Assembly: GCA_016946835.1 (NCBI GenBank)
Contig: JACVTC010000047.1
Coordinates: 398,501 to 462,500 of the forward strand
Length of the DNA: 64,000 nucleotides
Reading direction: 5' to 3'
From: Neocallimastix lanati (nom. inval.)
Lineage: Eukaryota; Neocallimastigomycota; Neocallimastigomycetes; Neocallimastigales; Neocallimastigaceae
This document shows, in pieces, positions 30,601 to 41,337 of this stretch (its first letter is position 1; each line of letters starts with the position of its first letter). Under the pieces are notes generated by a model. It saw only the letters and a program-made list of their open reading frames with translations, was not told where the DNA came from and made no database searches. The translations under genes were made by a program, and so were the position numbers.

Positions 30601-31671
30601 CGTAAATTAATTACTGATCAAACGGAAAGAGTAAAACTTATTTTAGAAGCCCATAAGATAGGTCATGAGGGATATTATAAGACTTATCAAAGGCTTCGTA
30701 AAAGTTTTTATTGGAATAATATGGTGATGGATATTAAAAGAGTGGTGCAAAGTTGTGACAAGTGTCAGTTGAATAGGTCACAACCATATCCAGAACATAC
30801 AGAAAATATTCCAACTAAAGTAGAAGGTCCTTTTATACATTTGGGTTTAGATATTATTGGACCTTTGATTAAAACGAAGAATAATAATCAATATATTATG
30901 GTTGTGGTGGATTACTTCACCAAATGGGTTGAAGCAGAACCCACGGAAAATATAACATCACAGGATGTGATTAAGTTCTTAATTAATGTGTTTGCTCGTC
31001 ATGGTGTTCCACAGGTAATAACAACTGACAATGGTGTTCAGTTCACCTCGGACATGACGAAAATATTTTTAGATCTCTATGATGTATATGTGAAGTTTAT
31101 TTCCACATATCATCCAGAAAGTAATGGACTTACGGAAAACCGTAATAAAGAGATCGGAAAGTTATTGAGGTTGTTGGGTTCTAAGAATAAGGATTGGGAT
31201 GAAGTTTTACCATCCGCCTTATGGGCTCTTAGAACTACCAAAAATAAGGTAACAAAACATTCAAGTTTTGAGTTGGTTTATGGTAGGGAAGATCAGCAGC
31301 CTTTTGATATTGCTGCTAGACCTACCAAGGATATTAATAAGTCATCGGATGAAGTGTTGTTAGAAAAATTTATAAATCATTACCGATGGACTTTAGAAGC
31401 AGCCGAAAATGTTAAAAATGCAAATAAGTATTGGGCTGCTAGAAGAGAGGAAAAGAATAGTTTGAATGAAGGAAAAAGAATTAGGGAAGGTGATTTAGTT
31501 CTAGTTAGAAATTTTTCAAGAACTAAACTAGAACCTTATTTTGTTGGTCCTCTTAAAGTTATAAAAAAACAATTTAATACGGTTACCTTGGCTGATCCAA
31601 ATTCTGGAATTCAAATGAATAGGAATGTTCATTTGAAGAATATAGTCAAGTATAACTCAGCTTCGATGTAG
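27622..31671 (+). CDS. pol: Gypsy I Pol (PR-RT-RNase H-INT)
   Basis: A 1349-codon frame, probably made only as a Gag-Pol fusion by -1 frameshifting. The N-terminal 250 residues are Lys/Asn-rich and poorly conserved. The protease motif is LIDSCSNLSII (near 325), with Cys where DSG/DTG is usual. RT spans about 500-760, with VPKKNGKWRLCIDYRKV, MPFGLTGAPATFQ and catalytic FIDD (near 678). RNase H has RTDASYEGIGGVLLQ and TDHKPLI. Integrase has HKIGHEG...CDKCQ, LGLDIIGPL, TTDNGVQF and PESNGLTEN (D, D and E about 1076, 1135 and 1171). The tail ends in a GPLKV-type module with no chromodomain. No disabling mutation is seen. Confidence 0.94.
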   Translation: MSNGIRSSPILNKAASLKYQKEIKNSRLSNIEETPANKRVVNKKKVDYLVGASKRKIYDVNNDEGSAEKRIHKSLKENPKPIITPALRKQKEREVKENNISNKIVKQIKPSILAQPRIEKEKEIERQIRDNERASNSNTNYSNNHSNDNSNDNINNNSLVNDEVIINNVNNDKRKNKNLMKENNDNKKSIVKENNKVIDLTKVLISKDKDTQKENKSSRVSRKIKMQSGEEEYDILKDLNSAHCNITFGQLLDAAPKLRYKVSQGIKLDRDQSNISGVLDNVSATTVVVNNIDHTYKSKGNEPCEEDIAMVDVTVEGVSGKALIDSCSNLSIITQQFLDKLPSEYEPIDISRGRIRLATKNDDYSEGYIIRVPVKINNLVLMVNCRIVEKEDPFYDILINLKTQIDYNLFIHPILYSLCQITPEGVIDVIAPINNDYEDEEKLLCMIKALDEDSKKNDLKKIEGLSPKQYIHHEIFLNTLNEKYKDEIIKILEENLEIVATSSEELTPSDLPPHKINLIPGAKPVKQRCYRLVKFKSDILKEELIKLINKKLIEPSCSEWSSPIVLVPKKNGKWRLCIDYRKVNDLTVKDSYSLPYIDEIFDSLDGAQIFTTMDLYSGYHQILMDEESVEITTFTTKFGNYQFKVMPFGLTGAPATFQREMNRILFPFIGKFVFNFIDDILIYSKSIEEHISHIRQVLEVFRQHKLKINIEKCAFMQTEVEVLGHKASVKGLSPQDSKIKAIKEWVAPVDVHELRSFLGAVGYYRNFIDKYAQISAPLCKLLRKNVKYKWNNEHQQSFDLLKEKLINAPILKYPSFNQRFIIRTDASYEGIGGVLLQEDLETKKEHPVHYISRSLSKAEKNYGITDLEGAALIYCITKLKSYILGNPNKTVVITDHKPLISFFKNKEPNNARQARWCLTVSTLGVEIQYQMGKKNVLADALSRMKKRDDSVVLATKLTSKEEEELLSKTIKDFINEKFVTIDGEDYFVDGNDYRKLITDQTERVKLILEAHKIGHEGYYKTYQRLRKSFYWNNMVMDIKRVVQSCDKCQLNRSQPYPEHTENIPTKVEGPFIHLGLDIIGPLIKTKNNNQYIMVVVDYFTKWVEAEPTENITSQDVIKFLINVFARHGVPQVITTDNGVQFTSDMTKIFLDLYDVYVKFISTYHPESNGLTENRNKEIGKLLRLLGSKNKDWDEVLPSALWALRTTKNKVTKHSSFELVYGREDQQPFDIAARPTKDINKSSDEVLLEKFINHYRWTLEAAENVKNANKYWAARREEKNSLNEGKRIREGDLVLVRNFSRTKLEPYFVGPLKVIKKQFNTVTLADPNSGIQMNRNVHLKNIVKYNSASM

Positions 31672-31694
31672 CTTGAGTTTTAGAGGGGGCATCA

Positions 31695-32712
31695 TGATAA
31701 AGAATGAATTAATAACCTTTATTTTATTATTAATAATTCTTTACTAAATTGTACTTTCCTATATTCTTCATAACCTAAACCTCATTGTAAATTTAATTTA
31801 TTTTGATATAAATTAATTTTAACTTGTAAATAATGTAAATAAATTTTAATTAATTACTTTATTGTTATATTATTAAATATATGTATATATTAAAATACAA
31901 TTATAAATATTAAAATTATACTTTTAAGATACTAAATTATTAAAACTATTAATTAAATATTATTATAAAAATTATTATAAAATTATTAAAATTATTAATT
32001 AAATATTATTCTAAAAATTATTATAAATTATTAATATTATAAAATTATTAAAATTATTAAATATTATTATAAAAATTTATATATTATAACTATTAAATAT
32101 TATTATAAAATTATTAAGATTATTAATTAAATTTATTATTAAAAATTATTATTAAAAATTTTTACTTATTATAAAAATTACTATTTAAATATTATCAAAT
32201 TTATTAATTAAATATTATAAAAATTTTATTTTATTTTGAAAATAATTACAAGTATTATTTAAAATAATTAAAGATTATTAAATTTATTATATTAATCTTT
32301 AAAAACAATTTATTTAACTTAAAAATATCAAAGAAAATAGTAAAAACTATTTTCTATATATTTATTTTATAATTATTTTTAATTAAATTATATTTGAATA
32401 TTATATTATTATATTTATAAAAATTAAAACAAAAATGAATTATTGATATAAAATTAATTCAATAATTCTATAAAATTACTTAAATTATAAACAATTAATT
32501 ATACTTTAAATTTATAAAAAAATATAAATATTGTAACAATTTCTTAAAAATTAAATATGTGTACTTTAAATAATAAAATTTTATATTAATAAAAAAAAAA
32601 AAAAAATAAATAACTTTTAATAAAGATTTATTTTTTTTAAAATCAAAGCAGGGTAATACCCGTCCCCCCCTGCTTGATTTTAAATATCTAAGTGTCAACC
32701 CCGAGTCTACCA
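31695..32712 (+). repeat. Gypsy I 3' LTR
   Basis: 1018 bp, same ends as the 5' LTR, and differs mainly in an A-run near the right end. It is followed by the TCGT duplication. Confidence 0.93.
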
Positions 32713-32767
32713 TCGTTACCCCGCCTTTGTGAATTATTGAACATTAAATTGACTTTTTCCACCTCTG

Positions 32768-33432
32768 TGTTAAAGTTTTAAAGGATAATTTGGTCTTAAC
32801 GATTAGGTCAAGATGCCAAATTATAGTAATTAATTAATAATTTAATTTTATTCTTATTTAAAACATATTATTATTAATAATAAATAAGTTTTTTATTTAA
32901 AATATAAGTTTTATTTAATATTAATAATATTTTATTACATTATTATTTTATATAATTATTACTATAATTTAAATTACAATAATCCTACAAAGGATTAATC
33001 AAAAGATTTAAACATGTATTTATATAAAATAATTAATTTTTAAAATATTAATTATTAATATGAATATGTAAATAATATTAATATAAGTTTGATATTGATA
33101 ATATAAAATAAGATAATAATATAAATATTTAATATAAATAAAATATAAGAATCTAATATAGCTAAATATTATATTTTATAATTAAAATATAATATGTAGA
33201 AATTAATTTAATGACAATCACGTGTATACATTATTTAATATATATTAATTTCAATATGTTAATAATATTTAGTAATTAGTTGGCCTAGACTAATTCCTAA
33301 ATATTTTAATAAAGTTAATTTAATAATAATTATTATATAATTATTTTTTATTAATATTGAAATTCAAATAACTGAATTATTGAAATTGAAATTGAAATTG
33401 AATTAAATGGAAATTCAGTTATTATCTTAACA
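32768..33432 (-). repeat. Element G 3' LTR
   Basis: 665 bp. On the minus strand it starts TGTTAAGATAATAACTG and ends ACTTTAACA. It begins with a perfect 12-bp inverted pair AATAACTGAATT/AATTCAGTTATT around GAAATT repeats. Confidence 0.93.
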
Positions 33433-33941
33433 AAGCCCTTCCACAAAAATCGGATTCCAGACGATTTGTGTAACATTGTTAAAAAAAAAATTTTTAAAGT
33501 TATTAAAGAAAAAATTTTTAATTTTTTAAAGGTCACTTGAACCCTTTGGAGAAGACCTTTTAAGTGACAATTTCAATGAAATTTGAAATTTGTCAAAATT
33601 TGTTAAAATTAAAATTTTATTATAAAATTCAATATTTTGAAATGTGTTGGTACCATTTTTAAAATATATTCCCTTGTAAATTTTTGAAATTGAAATTCTG
33701 AAATTTAATTGAAATTAACATTTCAATTTTTACCATTAACTTTGAAATTATTGAAAATTTTAAAAATATAGTAAATAATAAATATATTAAAATATCAAAA
33801 TAATATTAAATCGTTGAATATATAATTTTTATTAAATTTTGAAATTTCGTAATGTGAAATTTTTAAATTTATAATTTATAATTTTCTAAATTTTGAAATT
33901 GTAATTGAAAATTTATCAATTCAATTTAGTTTATTTTTAAC

Positions 33942-34027
33942 GATAATAATTATGTAAGCGTCCTTATCATAATTATTTTATTATCAAAGAATATTATAGA
34001 GAAAAGCGTCCTTTTCAATATAATATT
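33942..34027 (-). other. Twin hairpins with GACG tetraloops in element G
   Basis: On the element's sense (minus) strand two adjacent hairpins end in the same loop. One (33985-33942) has AATAATTATG, a bulged A, TAAG, loop GACG, CTTA and CATAATTATT. The other (34027-33990) has AATATTATA, a 2x2 internal loop, GAAAAG, loop GACG, CTTTTC and TATAATATT. Both are long for an AT-rich region and share AAGGACGCTT exactly. They lie in the 3' region behind the ORF. Confidence 0.65.
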
Positions 34028-34534
34028 AAACAAATTTTGATTAATCTATTTGGAAATGTTGAAAATGTTAAGATTGTAAATTATACTTTATTATTAAATT
34101 TTAACTAGTATTAATTTAATAACTATATAAATCTTAAAATTTTAATTATAGCTCTTGTAGAGAATATTAATTAAATGTAAAAGAAGGGAAAAGTTGATTG
34201 TTTTCAACTGTTTAATTATAATATAATTAAGGTTTTTGATTTTAAAGAAAAATTATTAATCCCAAATATTGATTCCTACTGAATTTTTTTTTTTTTTTTT
34301 TTTTTTTAATTGAATTGTTTTTGTATTTATTGTGATTAAATATATAATTCTATTAAATATAACTGTTCGTTTTTTTTTTTTTCATTATAAAAAAAACAAT
34401 ATAACTGTAAAGATTTGGATATTTAAATTAAAGAAATAGAAATTTTAGTTTGATATAATTATTTATCATAGAATACAAAAAATGTAAATTATAATTGAAT
34501 ATATCTTTAGTGCAGTATTAATTAAAATAGTAAG

Positions 34535-35326
34535 TCAATTTTTTGAACTATATGAATATTTTATTCCCATTACTGGTGGAGAAAAATCAGATTCATGTGA
34601 ATTTGCTCTTATTCCTCTTTTAATTTGAAAAAAAATAAATATTAATTTTTGAAAAGAAAATACTGCAACTAATAGATTTGGATTGAATTTATTATATGTA
34701 TTCTTATTATATGATTTCTTTAATTTTAATTTTGGTTTAGTTTTCATTTTATTATTTCCACTAACTTTATTAGACTTTATTTTTTCTTTTTTGTGATTGC
34801 TACCTTTAATTGTATTTGATTCTTCGTTAGAGTCATCTTTACTGTGTTTTGTAGTTTCTTCGTAGGATTCCTTGTCAGGAAGTTCAGATTTTGTGATGAG
34901 ATTTATGACATTTTTATTTATTAATTCATTATTATTTTTATTAATGTTGTTTTCATTAATATTAGCTTCTTTCTGTCTTTTATTAGGAATTTTTTCTTTT
35001 AAAAATATCATGGACTTATCAACCTGTTCAAAATTAGAAATGTTCTGATTAATTTGTAATATTAATCTTTCAATTTGACATAAAGCTAACTTAGCACTTC
35101 TGAAGTCTATTGATCCGTCTAGCATTGATTTTGTTACAACAACTTTCTGAGAGTAGACGACCTGTTTTGCTTTGTTCATCTCTGATATCTTCGATTTTAT
35201 TTTCTTCTTCATCTTGTGAATAAATTCATTATATTCTTCAATTGTAACGAATTCTTCTTTTGGTAGCTTTAATATATCATTACTTGTTAATGATATATTA
35301 GGATCGGATCTAATTGTTGTGGACAT
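34535..35326 (-). CDS. Element G ORF, unknown (Gag-like?)
   Basis: A 263-codon frame from ATG 35326, only 34 nt behind the 5' LTR, so it is the natural first ORF of the element RNA. It starts MSTTIRSDPNISLTSND. Residues 25-115 are predicted helical and charged (Lys/Glu-rich with heptad-like spacing). Residues 120-215 are Asn-, Lys- and Ser-rich and basic. The C-terminal 45 residues include a hydrophobic stretch (LLVAVFSFQKLIFIFF). No zinc knuckle, protease or polymerase motif is present. I do not recognise the family. Position and basic composition fit an RNA-binding structural protein, but that is inference. Confidence 0.6.
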   Translation of the reverse strand: MSTTIRSDPNISLTSNDILKLPKEEFVTIEEYNEFIHKMKKKIKSKISEMNKAKQVVYSQKVVVTKSMLDGSIDFRSAKLALCQIERLILQINQNISNFEQVDKSMIFLKEKIPNKRQKEANINENNINKNNNELINKNVINLITKSELPDKESYEETTKHSKDDSNEESNTIKGSNHKKEKIKSNKVSGNNKMKTKPKLKLKKSYNKNTYNKFNPNLLVAVFSFQKLIFIFFQIKRGIRANSHESDFSPPVMGIKYSYSSKN

Positions 35327-35360
35327 CTTGAGGTAATCGATAGATTGTTGGTAAGATTAT

Positions 35361-36025
35361 TGTTAAAGTTTTAAAGGATAATTTGGTCTTAACGATTAGG
35401 TCAAGATGCCAAATTATAGTAATTAATTAATAATTTAATTTTATTCTTATTTAAAACATATTATTATTAGTAATAAATAAGTTTTTTATTTAAAATATAA
35501 GTTTTATTTAATATTAATAATATTTTATTACATTATTATTTTATATAATTATTACTATAATTTAAATTACAATAATCCTACAAAGGATTAATCAAAAGAT
35601 TTAAACATGTATTTATATAAAATAATTAATTTTTAAAATATTAATTATTAATATGAATATGTAAATAATATTAATATAAGTTTGATATTGATAATATAAA
35701 ATAAGATAATAATATAAATATTTAATATAAATAAAATATAAGAATCTAATATAGCTAAATATTATATTTTATAATTAAAATATAATATGTAGAAATTAAT
35801 TTAATGACAATCACGTGTATACATTATTTAATATATATTAATTTCAATATGTTAATAATATTTAGTAATTAGTTGGCCTAGACTAATTCCTAAATATTTT
35901 AATAAAGTTAATTTAATAATAATTATTATATTATTATTTTTTATTAATATTGAAATTCAAATAACTGAATTATTGAAATTGAAATTGAAATTGAATTAAA
36001 TGGAAATTCAGTTATTATCTTAACA
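35361..36025 (-). repeat. Element G 5' LTR
   Basis: 665 bp, near-identical to 32768-33432. Both contain CACGTGATTGTCA and TAGTCTAGGCCAAC, also echoed in the H sequence. Confidence 0.93.
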
Positions 36026-36028
36026 CTC

Positions 36029-36740
36029 TGTTGAAATTATAACTGAATTGAAATCTCAATTTCAGTTATTTACATTTCAATAATTAAAAATATTATTTAT
36101 TTAATTATAAATAATATATATATTTAAATAATTAATAATTAATATAAATTCTTGTTTAATATTTAAAGGGTTATCTTAGGCCTAATAATTCTGAGAATAT
36201 TAATAAATAAGGTTTATATTAATAATTAATTTCAATGATACATTTGACGTCACGTATATTTTATTTATATTATGTTTTTATATATGTTTACAACATATCT
36301 ATATTAAATTCAATTATTCAAATTAATTATATAATTAAATTTATCCTTATATTTTATTAGTATTTATATTACTATATTATTACTATCTTATAATTAAATA
36401 TTATTATTATGTAACTTACAAAGTATAAAAGAAAGATGTAAAAGTCTATCTTTTATGTTCTTTGTAAGGTTATTGTAAAATTACCTTAATAGTAATATAT
36501 TATAGATATTTTATTATTAAATAAAATCAATAAATTTAAAATCAAATTAATTTGATAATTCTAATTATCAAAGTTTATTATAAATAAATTTTCATTAAAC
36601 TAAACATTTAAATATTTATTATTATTATTATATATCTATATAGTATATTACTATATAGACATATCGACTTAGTGAATATTTTTATTAAAACATATTATTT
36701 TATTTAAATTTAAATTATAAATTATATCAAAATCTTAACA
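36029..36740. repeat. LTR-like sequence H, relative of element G LTR
   Basis: Begins TGTTGAAATTATAACTG and ends ATCTTAACA just where chromovirus B resumes. It shares AACTGAATT inverted ends, a TTAGGCCTAAT block and a TGACGTCACG block with the G LTR. A second copy of its first 240 bp lies at 41740-41980. No gene. A partner LTR at the left end of the insertion (23315) was not found. Confidence 0.45.
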
Positions 36741-37649
36741 ACCTCTAACCATCCGCAGACTGATGGTCAAACGGAGAGGGTGAACGGAATATTGGAGCAA
36801 TATCTCCGTTGTTTCATAAATGAAAAACAAAATAATTGGGTTGACTTGTTGCCTTTTGCCGAGTTTGCTTATAATAATACTCTGCAACAATCAATCAATC
36901 AATCACCATTTTTTGCAAACTATGGATTTAATCCAAAATTTAGTTTAGAAATTCCTTCTTCAGATAGTCCTCATAGAGCTGATGTTAGAGTGAAAGATAT
37001 AAATGAAAATATTAAATTTTTAAAGGAAAATTTAGAGTCAGCTAAAGAAACTTATAAAAAGTATGCCGATTTCAAAAGATCATCCTCGCCAGATTTTGAA
37101 GTTGGTAAAAAAGTTTGGTTACTCAAAGGAAATACAACTAAGAATGTAAAAAGGAAATTAGCAGACCAAATGCTTGGTCCATTTGAAATTGTGAAGAAAG
37201 TTAGTTCATTAGCCTACGAATTCAAATTACCAAGTAATATGCGTTGTCACCCTGTTTTCCATGTATCTTTACTGGAACCATATTATGAAAATGAATTTGC
37301 TAATAGAAATAATAGGAAAAGAAAGAATATTAAGTTAACTACTGATACCATAGATAAAATTCCTGAAAGAATTATTGATATGAGGACATATAGAGGAAAA
37401 AATCGTTTCCTCGTATCTTGGAAAGGCCTAGATTCTGTTGAAGATTCTTGGATCGATGAAGATCAAATTTACGATAGACAGCTAATTCAAGAGTACTTTC
37501 GTAAATCTAAAAGGAATAAACGAAATAATGTGGTTGATGATGGTGATAAAGATTTTAATGAAGAATACATTAGGCATAAATATCAACCATTTATAATTGA
37601 CATTCCTTCCCGGAGATTGAACTCTATAGTTCGCAGGAGCTCAACTTAA
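36741..37649 (+). pseudogene. Chromovirus B pol, 3' part (INT end and chromodomain)
   Basis: The B integrase resumes with SNHPQTDGQTERVNGIL, which holds the catalytic Glu missing from the upstream part, and continues through a GPFEIVKKVS module and HPVFHVSLLEPYYEN. The tail PERIIDMRTYRGKNRFLVSW, then KGLDSVEDSWIDEDQI, matches the chromodomain of element D in position and spacing. The frame is open to TAA 37647-37649. It is cut off from its promoter and N-terminus by the nested insertions. Confidence 0.9.
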
Positions 37650-37659
37650 AGGGCGAGAA

Positions 37660-38427
37660 TGTAAAGATTTAATAAAATCTTTAATAATTAATTATTACAT
37701 AATTAATTAATGTAATAAAATTACATAAATTTATGATTTACGTATATGAAAATTAATTATAAATTTATGTAAACTTTTCATAAAGGAAAAATTATTATTT
37801 AAATAATTTTGGATAATAACTTAAATCTAAATAATTTATTTAAGTTAGTTAATTTAGTTTAGTTTATTTAAAATAGTTATTCTATTTAATTTAGTTAATT
37901 TAGTTTAGTTAGTTTAAAATACTTTAAAATTAATTTCGGAATAGTTTTAAATAGTTAAAATTAGTTTAAATAGTTTATAAAAATAGTTTTGAATTATAAA
38001 TATATAAACATTAGTATTAATAATATTTATATAATAAATATATAATAAATGAGTTGTTATTGAATTTAATTATTATTGTAAATAAGTTGAAAGTTTATTG
38101 AATTAATTATTGTTTAGTTTAGTTAATTATTATTTAATAAAATTATTAATAAATATTTTGTTTATAAATAAATAGTAATATATGTAAATTAGATAGAAAT
38201 AATATATTATAATGTAATAATGAAAAAATATAAATACATGTAAATTTCTATAATTAAATCGATGTATTAGTTATTGAGTATATGATAGTTAATAACAAAA
38301 AAGAGATTTAATTTTTTTTAATTAATAAAGATTATTTTATTTAAAAAAACGAATTTTTATTACGTGTTTTTTTATTTTGGTGTTAAAATTTGTTATTTGT
38401 AATCTGTTTCTGATAGAACTCTTTACA
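37660..38427 (+). repeat. Chromovirus B 3' LTR
   Basis: 768 bp, TGTAAAGATTTAATAAAATC to CTCTTTACA. TATAAATA at 38229-38236 and GTATTAGTTATT at 38264-38275, again 35 nt apart. Confidence 0.92.
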
Positions 38428-38432
38428 AAGAG

Positions 38433-40123
38433 AGTTATTGCCTTGATGAGGATTAAGATTATAGAGACGACAAGCACATAAAATTGCTGAATCCCAAAAG
38501 TTAATAGGTAGTTTCGCAGAAGATAAGAGTGTTTTAACACAGTTATCTAAGGTTTGGTTAAGATGTTCTGCACAACCATTTTGCTGAGGGCAATTAGGTA
38601 AAGAATGAATAAATTCAATACCATTATCCGCAAGATATTTTATTAAATTAGCGTTATCGTATTCTCTTCCATTATCGGTTTTGAGAGTAACTATGTTATA
38701 ACTAGTGGTATTTTTCATTAGCTTATGGAAGTGAATAAACGCGTTACATACATCGGATTTATTCTTTAATAAATAAATCCAGCATTTTCTTGAGAAGTCA
38801 TCTAAGAATGTGACATAATAATTGTAACCGTTGTATGATGTGATAAATTTTCCAACAACATCTGAATGAATAAGTTGTAATGGATGTGTTGATTTATTAA
38901 AAGATGAGTAGAAAGGTTTTTTCTTCATTTTACTAATATGGTATTGAGAGCAATCCTTTTTATTATGTAAATTTGTATGTTTTAAAACAAAGTCTTGAAT
39001 ATTTTTATTATTATTAAAGTGCCCTAATCTAGCATGCCATAAATCGTAATCAAAATTTATTATATTTGTATTGTTAATTAAATTATAATTATTTATATTA
39101 TGTGTATTTAGTGTAAATAGGAAGTCATCATTTGTATGTAGCGTTGAAATCAGTTTATTGTTTTTATAAATTTGTAGACGATCTTTATTTTTGATAACGT
39201 CATAATCCATTATGAGAGTGTAACCTTTTAGAACCAAACAATGGGTAGATAACAAATTATTTTTAATATTGTCAGTATAATATACATTTGATAGTTCTAA
39301 AGAGTTGTTGTCAAAGGTTCCAATATATTTTCCAACTTTTTTAATTTTTTCGGATTTACCATTAGGATATGTGATTGACTTATTTTTTATATTTTTAGTG
39401 TTTTTTAATTTCCTAATTTCATTTGTTAAATTTATAGGACATCCTGAATCAATTCTCCATTCAGTTTTGTCATTTTCTTTGATAAATTGTGTAATATTAT
39501 TTACCATAATATTACCGGAGAATCCGATGTTTATATTTTCTTCTTCACTATCTTCACTATCAGTTGAATCTGATTCATTTTTAATGTTATTGCTATGAAA
39601 TTTTGTATTCTTCCTACCTTTTTGCTTTCTAATATCATTTTTTCTTGGATTGTTTCTATTTTTATTCTTTCTTTTAACATTAAAGAAACATGTGTCGGTA
39701 GTATGTCCATCTTTTTGACATATATAGCAATAATTTTCTTTATTTTTAATGTCATAATTTTTATTATTTGGTTTATTTATATTTGTTTTACTGACGGCAT
39801 TCACCTGGTTCTTTAGATTTGGATTTTCTTCGATTCTTTTGATTTCTTTACATTTTTTAATAAATACTTCCATGGTAATAATTGAATTCTTCAAGTCACT
39901 AAAGGTTTTAAATTGGATTAAATTTATTAGATGGATTCCAATTTTGACAAGTTCATCAGCGGTGAATAATATTTTGGTTTCTTCATCTAACGTTGACTTG
40001 CCCAGTTTATTAGCTTCCCTTTTGTGTGATTCGAAGAGTGTATTTAAATTATTCAAATATAATTTATAATCATTATTTTCTATTTTTAATGTTTTAATTT
40101 TATATTCGATTTCATATAATTTT
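38433..40123 (-). pseudogene. Copia K gag-PR-INT, middle part
   Basis: Once the solo LTR at 40124-40741 is removed, this continues the K gag (QKLYEIEYKIKTLKIEN). It has a zinc knuckle CYICQKDGHTTDTC, protease RIDSGCPINLT, gag-pre-integrase LWHARLGHFNN...CSQYHISKMKKK, and an integrase with HSDVVGKF, KTDNGREYDN and PQQNGCAEHLNQTL. In the last motif the catalytic Glu is kept, though the usual IAE reads CAE. The frame is open until chromovirus B interrupts it at 38432 after NLNPHQGNNS. It resumes at 17881. Confidence 0.88.
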
Positions 40124-40741
40124 TGTAATGAATCCGTCAATAAAAACAGATTATAACAATAAAAAACACTACAATTTAAACAAATAAAATTGAAGTAATT
40201 TCTTTTATTAATAAATTCTTTTATTAATTATAAACTTCTCTTATGTTATTAACTGTAAAATAGTTAATAACTAATACATCGATTTAATTAAGAAAAATTA
40301 CATGTATTTATATTTTTTCTTATTACATTATTAATATATGATGTTATTTAATAATATATATAAAACTATTTATTTATAAACAAAAGATTTTTTAATTAAT
40401 AATTTTTATTATTTATTAATTTACTAAAACTAAAATTAATTTTTTTTAAACTCTTTATTTTATTTATTATTTTAATACTTATAATAATTTTAATTATATA
40501 TTTAATATTGAAAAACTATTTTTATAAATATTAACTATTTAAGATTATTCCTAAATTAATATTTAACTATTTAAAACTAAACTAAGTTAACTAAACTAAT
40601 TAAAAAATATTTTCAATTTAAAAAAATAATTAAATTTTATTTCAATAAATTTTATATTAAAAAATTTCATATACATTAAATAAATTAATTGTACGAAAAA
40701 TTAAGCTATTTAATGTATTAAAGATTTATTAAATCTTTACA
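40124..40741 (-). mobile_element. Solo LTR in copia K gag
   Basis: 618-bp LTR of the B-related family. On the minus strand it runs TGTAAAGATTTATT... to GACGGATTCATTACA, with an ATTTT duplication at 40119-40123 and 40742-40746. It splits K gag between FDQSGPSK and LQKLYEIE. No internal sequence remains. Confidence 0.9.
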
Positions 40742-41210
40742 ATTTTGATGGGCCTGACTGGTCAAATCTACTTTTCAGTTCTTCTATCATTTCATAAGCT
40801 GTTTGACAGTCAATGATAAATTTACTTGTTGGGTCGTCCAAACTATTTTCAATAATGGATTGAGTTGCGTTGTCTTCTTCATTTTGGATTTCTTCCATAT
40901 TATTAGGATCAATTTTGACATTAATATATTGGATTAACTTTAAAGCTGTTAAATGTCTTTTTAAAGCTTTAAACCACCTTGGAAAGTTTTCAGTAGTGAG
41001 CTCAAAATTTGTATAGTTAAACACGGATTTCTTGGTCATATCAATTATTACAGTGTTACTTGTATTATTATTTTGCACTGTACTGACCTCAGGGGTAGAA
41101 GATGTACTTTCTTCGTAATCTTGATTTGTTTCATTTATTTCATCTTCAGTATTCTGTGATGATTGGGAACTATCTTCCTTTATGAAACCTTTTTTAGATT
41201 TTCCTCCCAT
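40742..41210 (-). pseudogene. Copia K gag, N-terminal part
   Basis: Reads from ATG 41210 (MGGKSKKGFIKEDSSQSS). An upstream in-frame TTG at 41234 is not a likely start. A Ser/Glu-rich N-terminus is followed by the UBN2-type gag core: NFPRWFKALKRHLTAL and TAYEMIEELKSRFDQSGPS. The frame runs into the solo LTR and resumes at 40123 without an obvious stop between. Confidence 0.82.
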
Positions 41211-41324
41211 CTTAAGAATTAAATGTTTTAACAATTTTTAATAAAATTATAGTTTATTTTAAAATAAATTAATTTAATATCTCCTTAAGGATTTATATAT
41301 TCGAGTTGTCTCTTAGAGTCGAAT

Positions 41325-41337
41325 GAGACTCTTAATC
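41325..41337 (-). other. Copia K primer-binding site (tRNA-Lys CUU arm)
   Basis: GATTAAGAGTCTC on the minus strand, immediately after the LTR end GAACA. Same 14 nt (with the next A) as in copia A, C and F. Confidence 0.78.

Larger units (their letters stand above)
24178..32712 (+). mobile_element. Gypsy I, intact Ty3/gypsy element
   Basis: 8535 bp with LTRs 24178-25196 and 31695-32712 that are nearly identical apart from A-run length. A 4-bp duplication TCGT stands at 24174-24177 and 32713-32716. It contains a tRNA-type primer-binding site, a long leader, an intact gag (26669-27625), an intact pol (27622-31671) and a polypurine tract AGAGGGGG before the 3' LTR. It appears recently inserted and potentially competent. 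It belongs to the same family as E and J and has no chromodomain. Confidence 0.94.
32768..36025 (-). mobile_element. Element G: short LTR retrotransposon without pol
   Basis: 3258 bp with two 665-bp LTRs that by eye differ at only about two positions, and a CTCTG duplication (32763-32767 and 36026-36030). The internal 1928 bp holds one minus-strand ORF (34535-35326) close to the 5' LTR and a 1.1-kb 3' region with strong hairpins. No protease, RT, RNase H or integrase is present, so movement must depend on enzymes from another element. A purine stretch GGAAGGG precedes the 3' LTR on the minus strand. The primer-binding site is not obvious (34 nt between LTR and ATG). Near-identical LTRs mean recent mobility. 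Confidence 0.9.
17887..38427 (+). mobile_element. Chromovirus B (Ty3/gypsy), split by nested insertions
   Basis: Two related LTRs (17887-18663 and 37660-38427) and an AAGAG target-site duplication (17882-17886 and 38428-38432) delimit the element. Removing 23315-36740 restores a normal chromovirus order: leader with tandem repeats, gag, PR, RT, RNase H, INT and a chromodomain-like tail. It inserted in the integrase of copia K. A polypurine tract AAAGGGCGAGAA precedes the 3' LTR. Several stop codons make it inactive. Confidence 0.92.

Noticed and set aside
23315-36740. A single large LTR element H with two LTRs
   Set aside because: Only the right end looks like an LTR; no left partner and no target duplication were found, so H is left unassigned.
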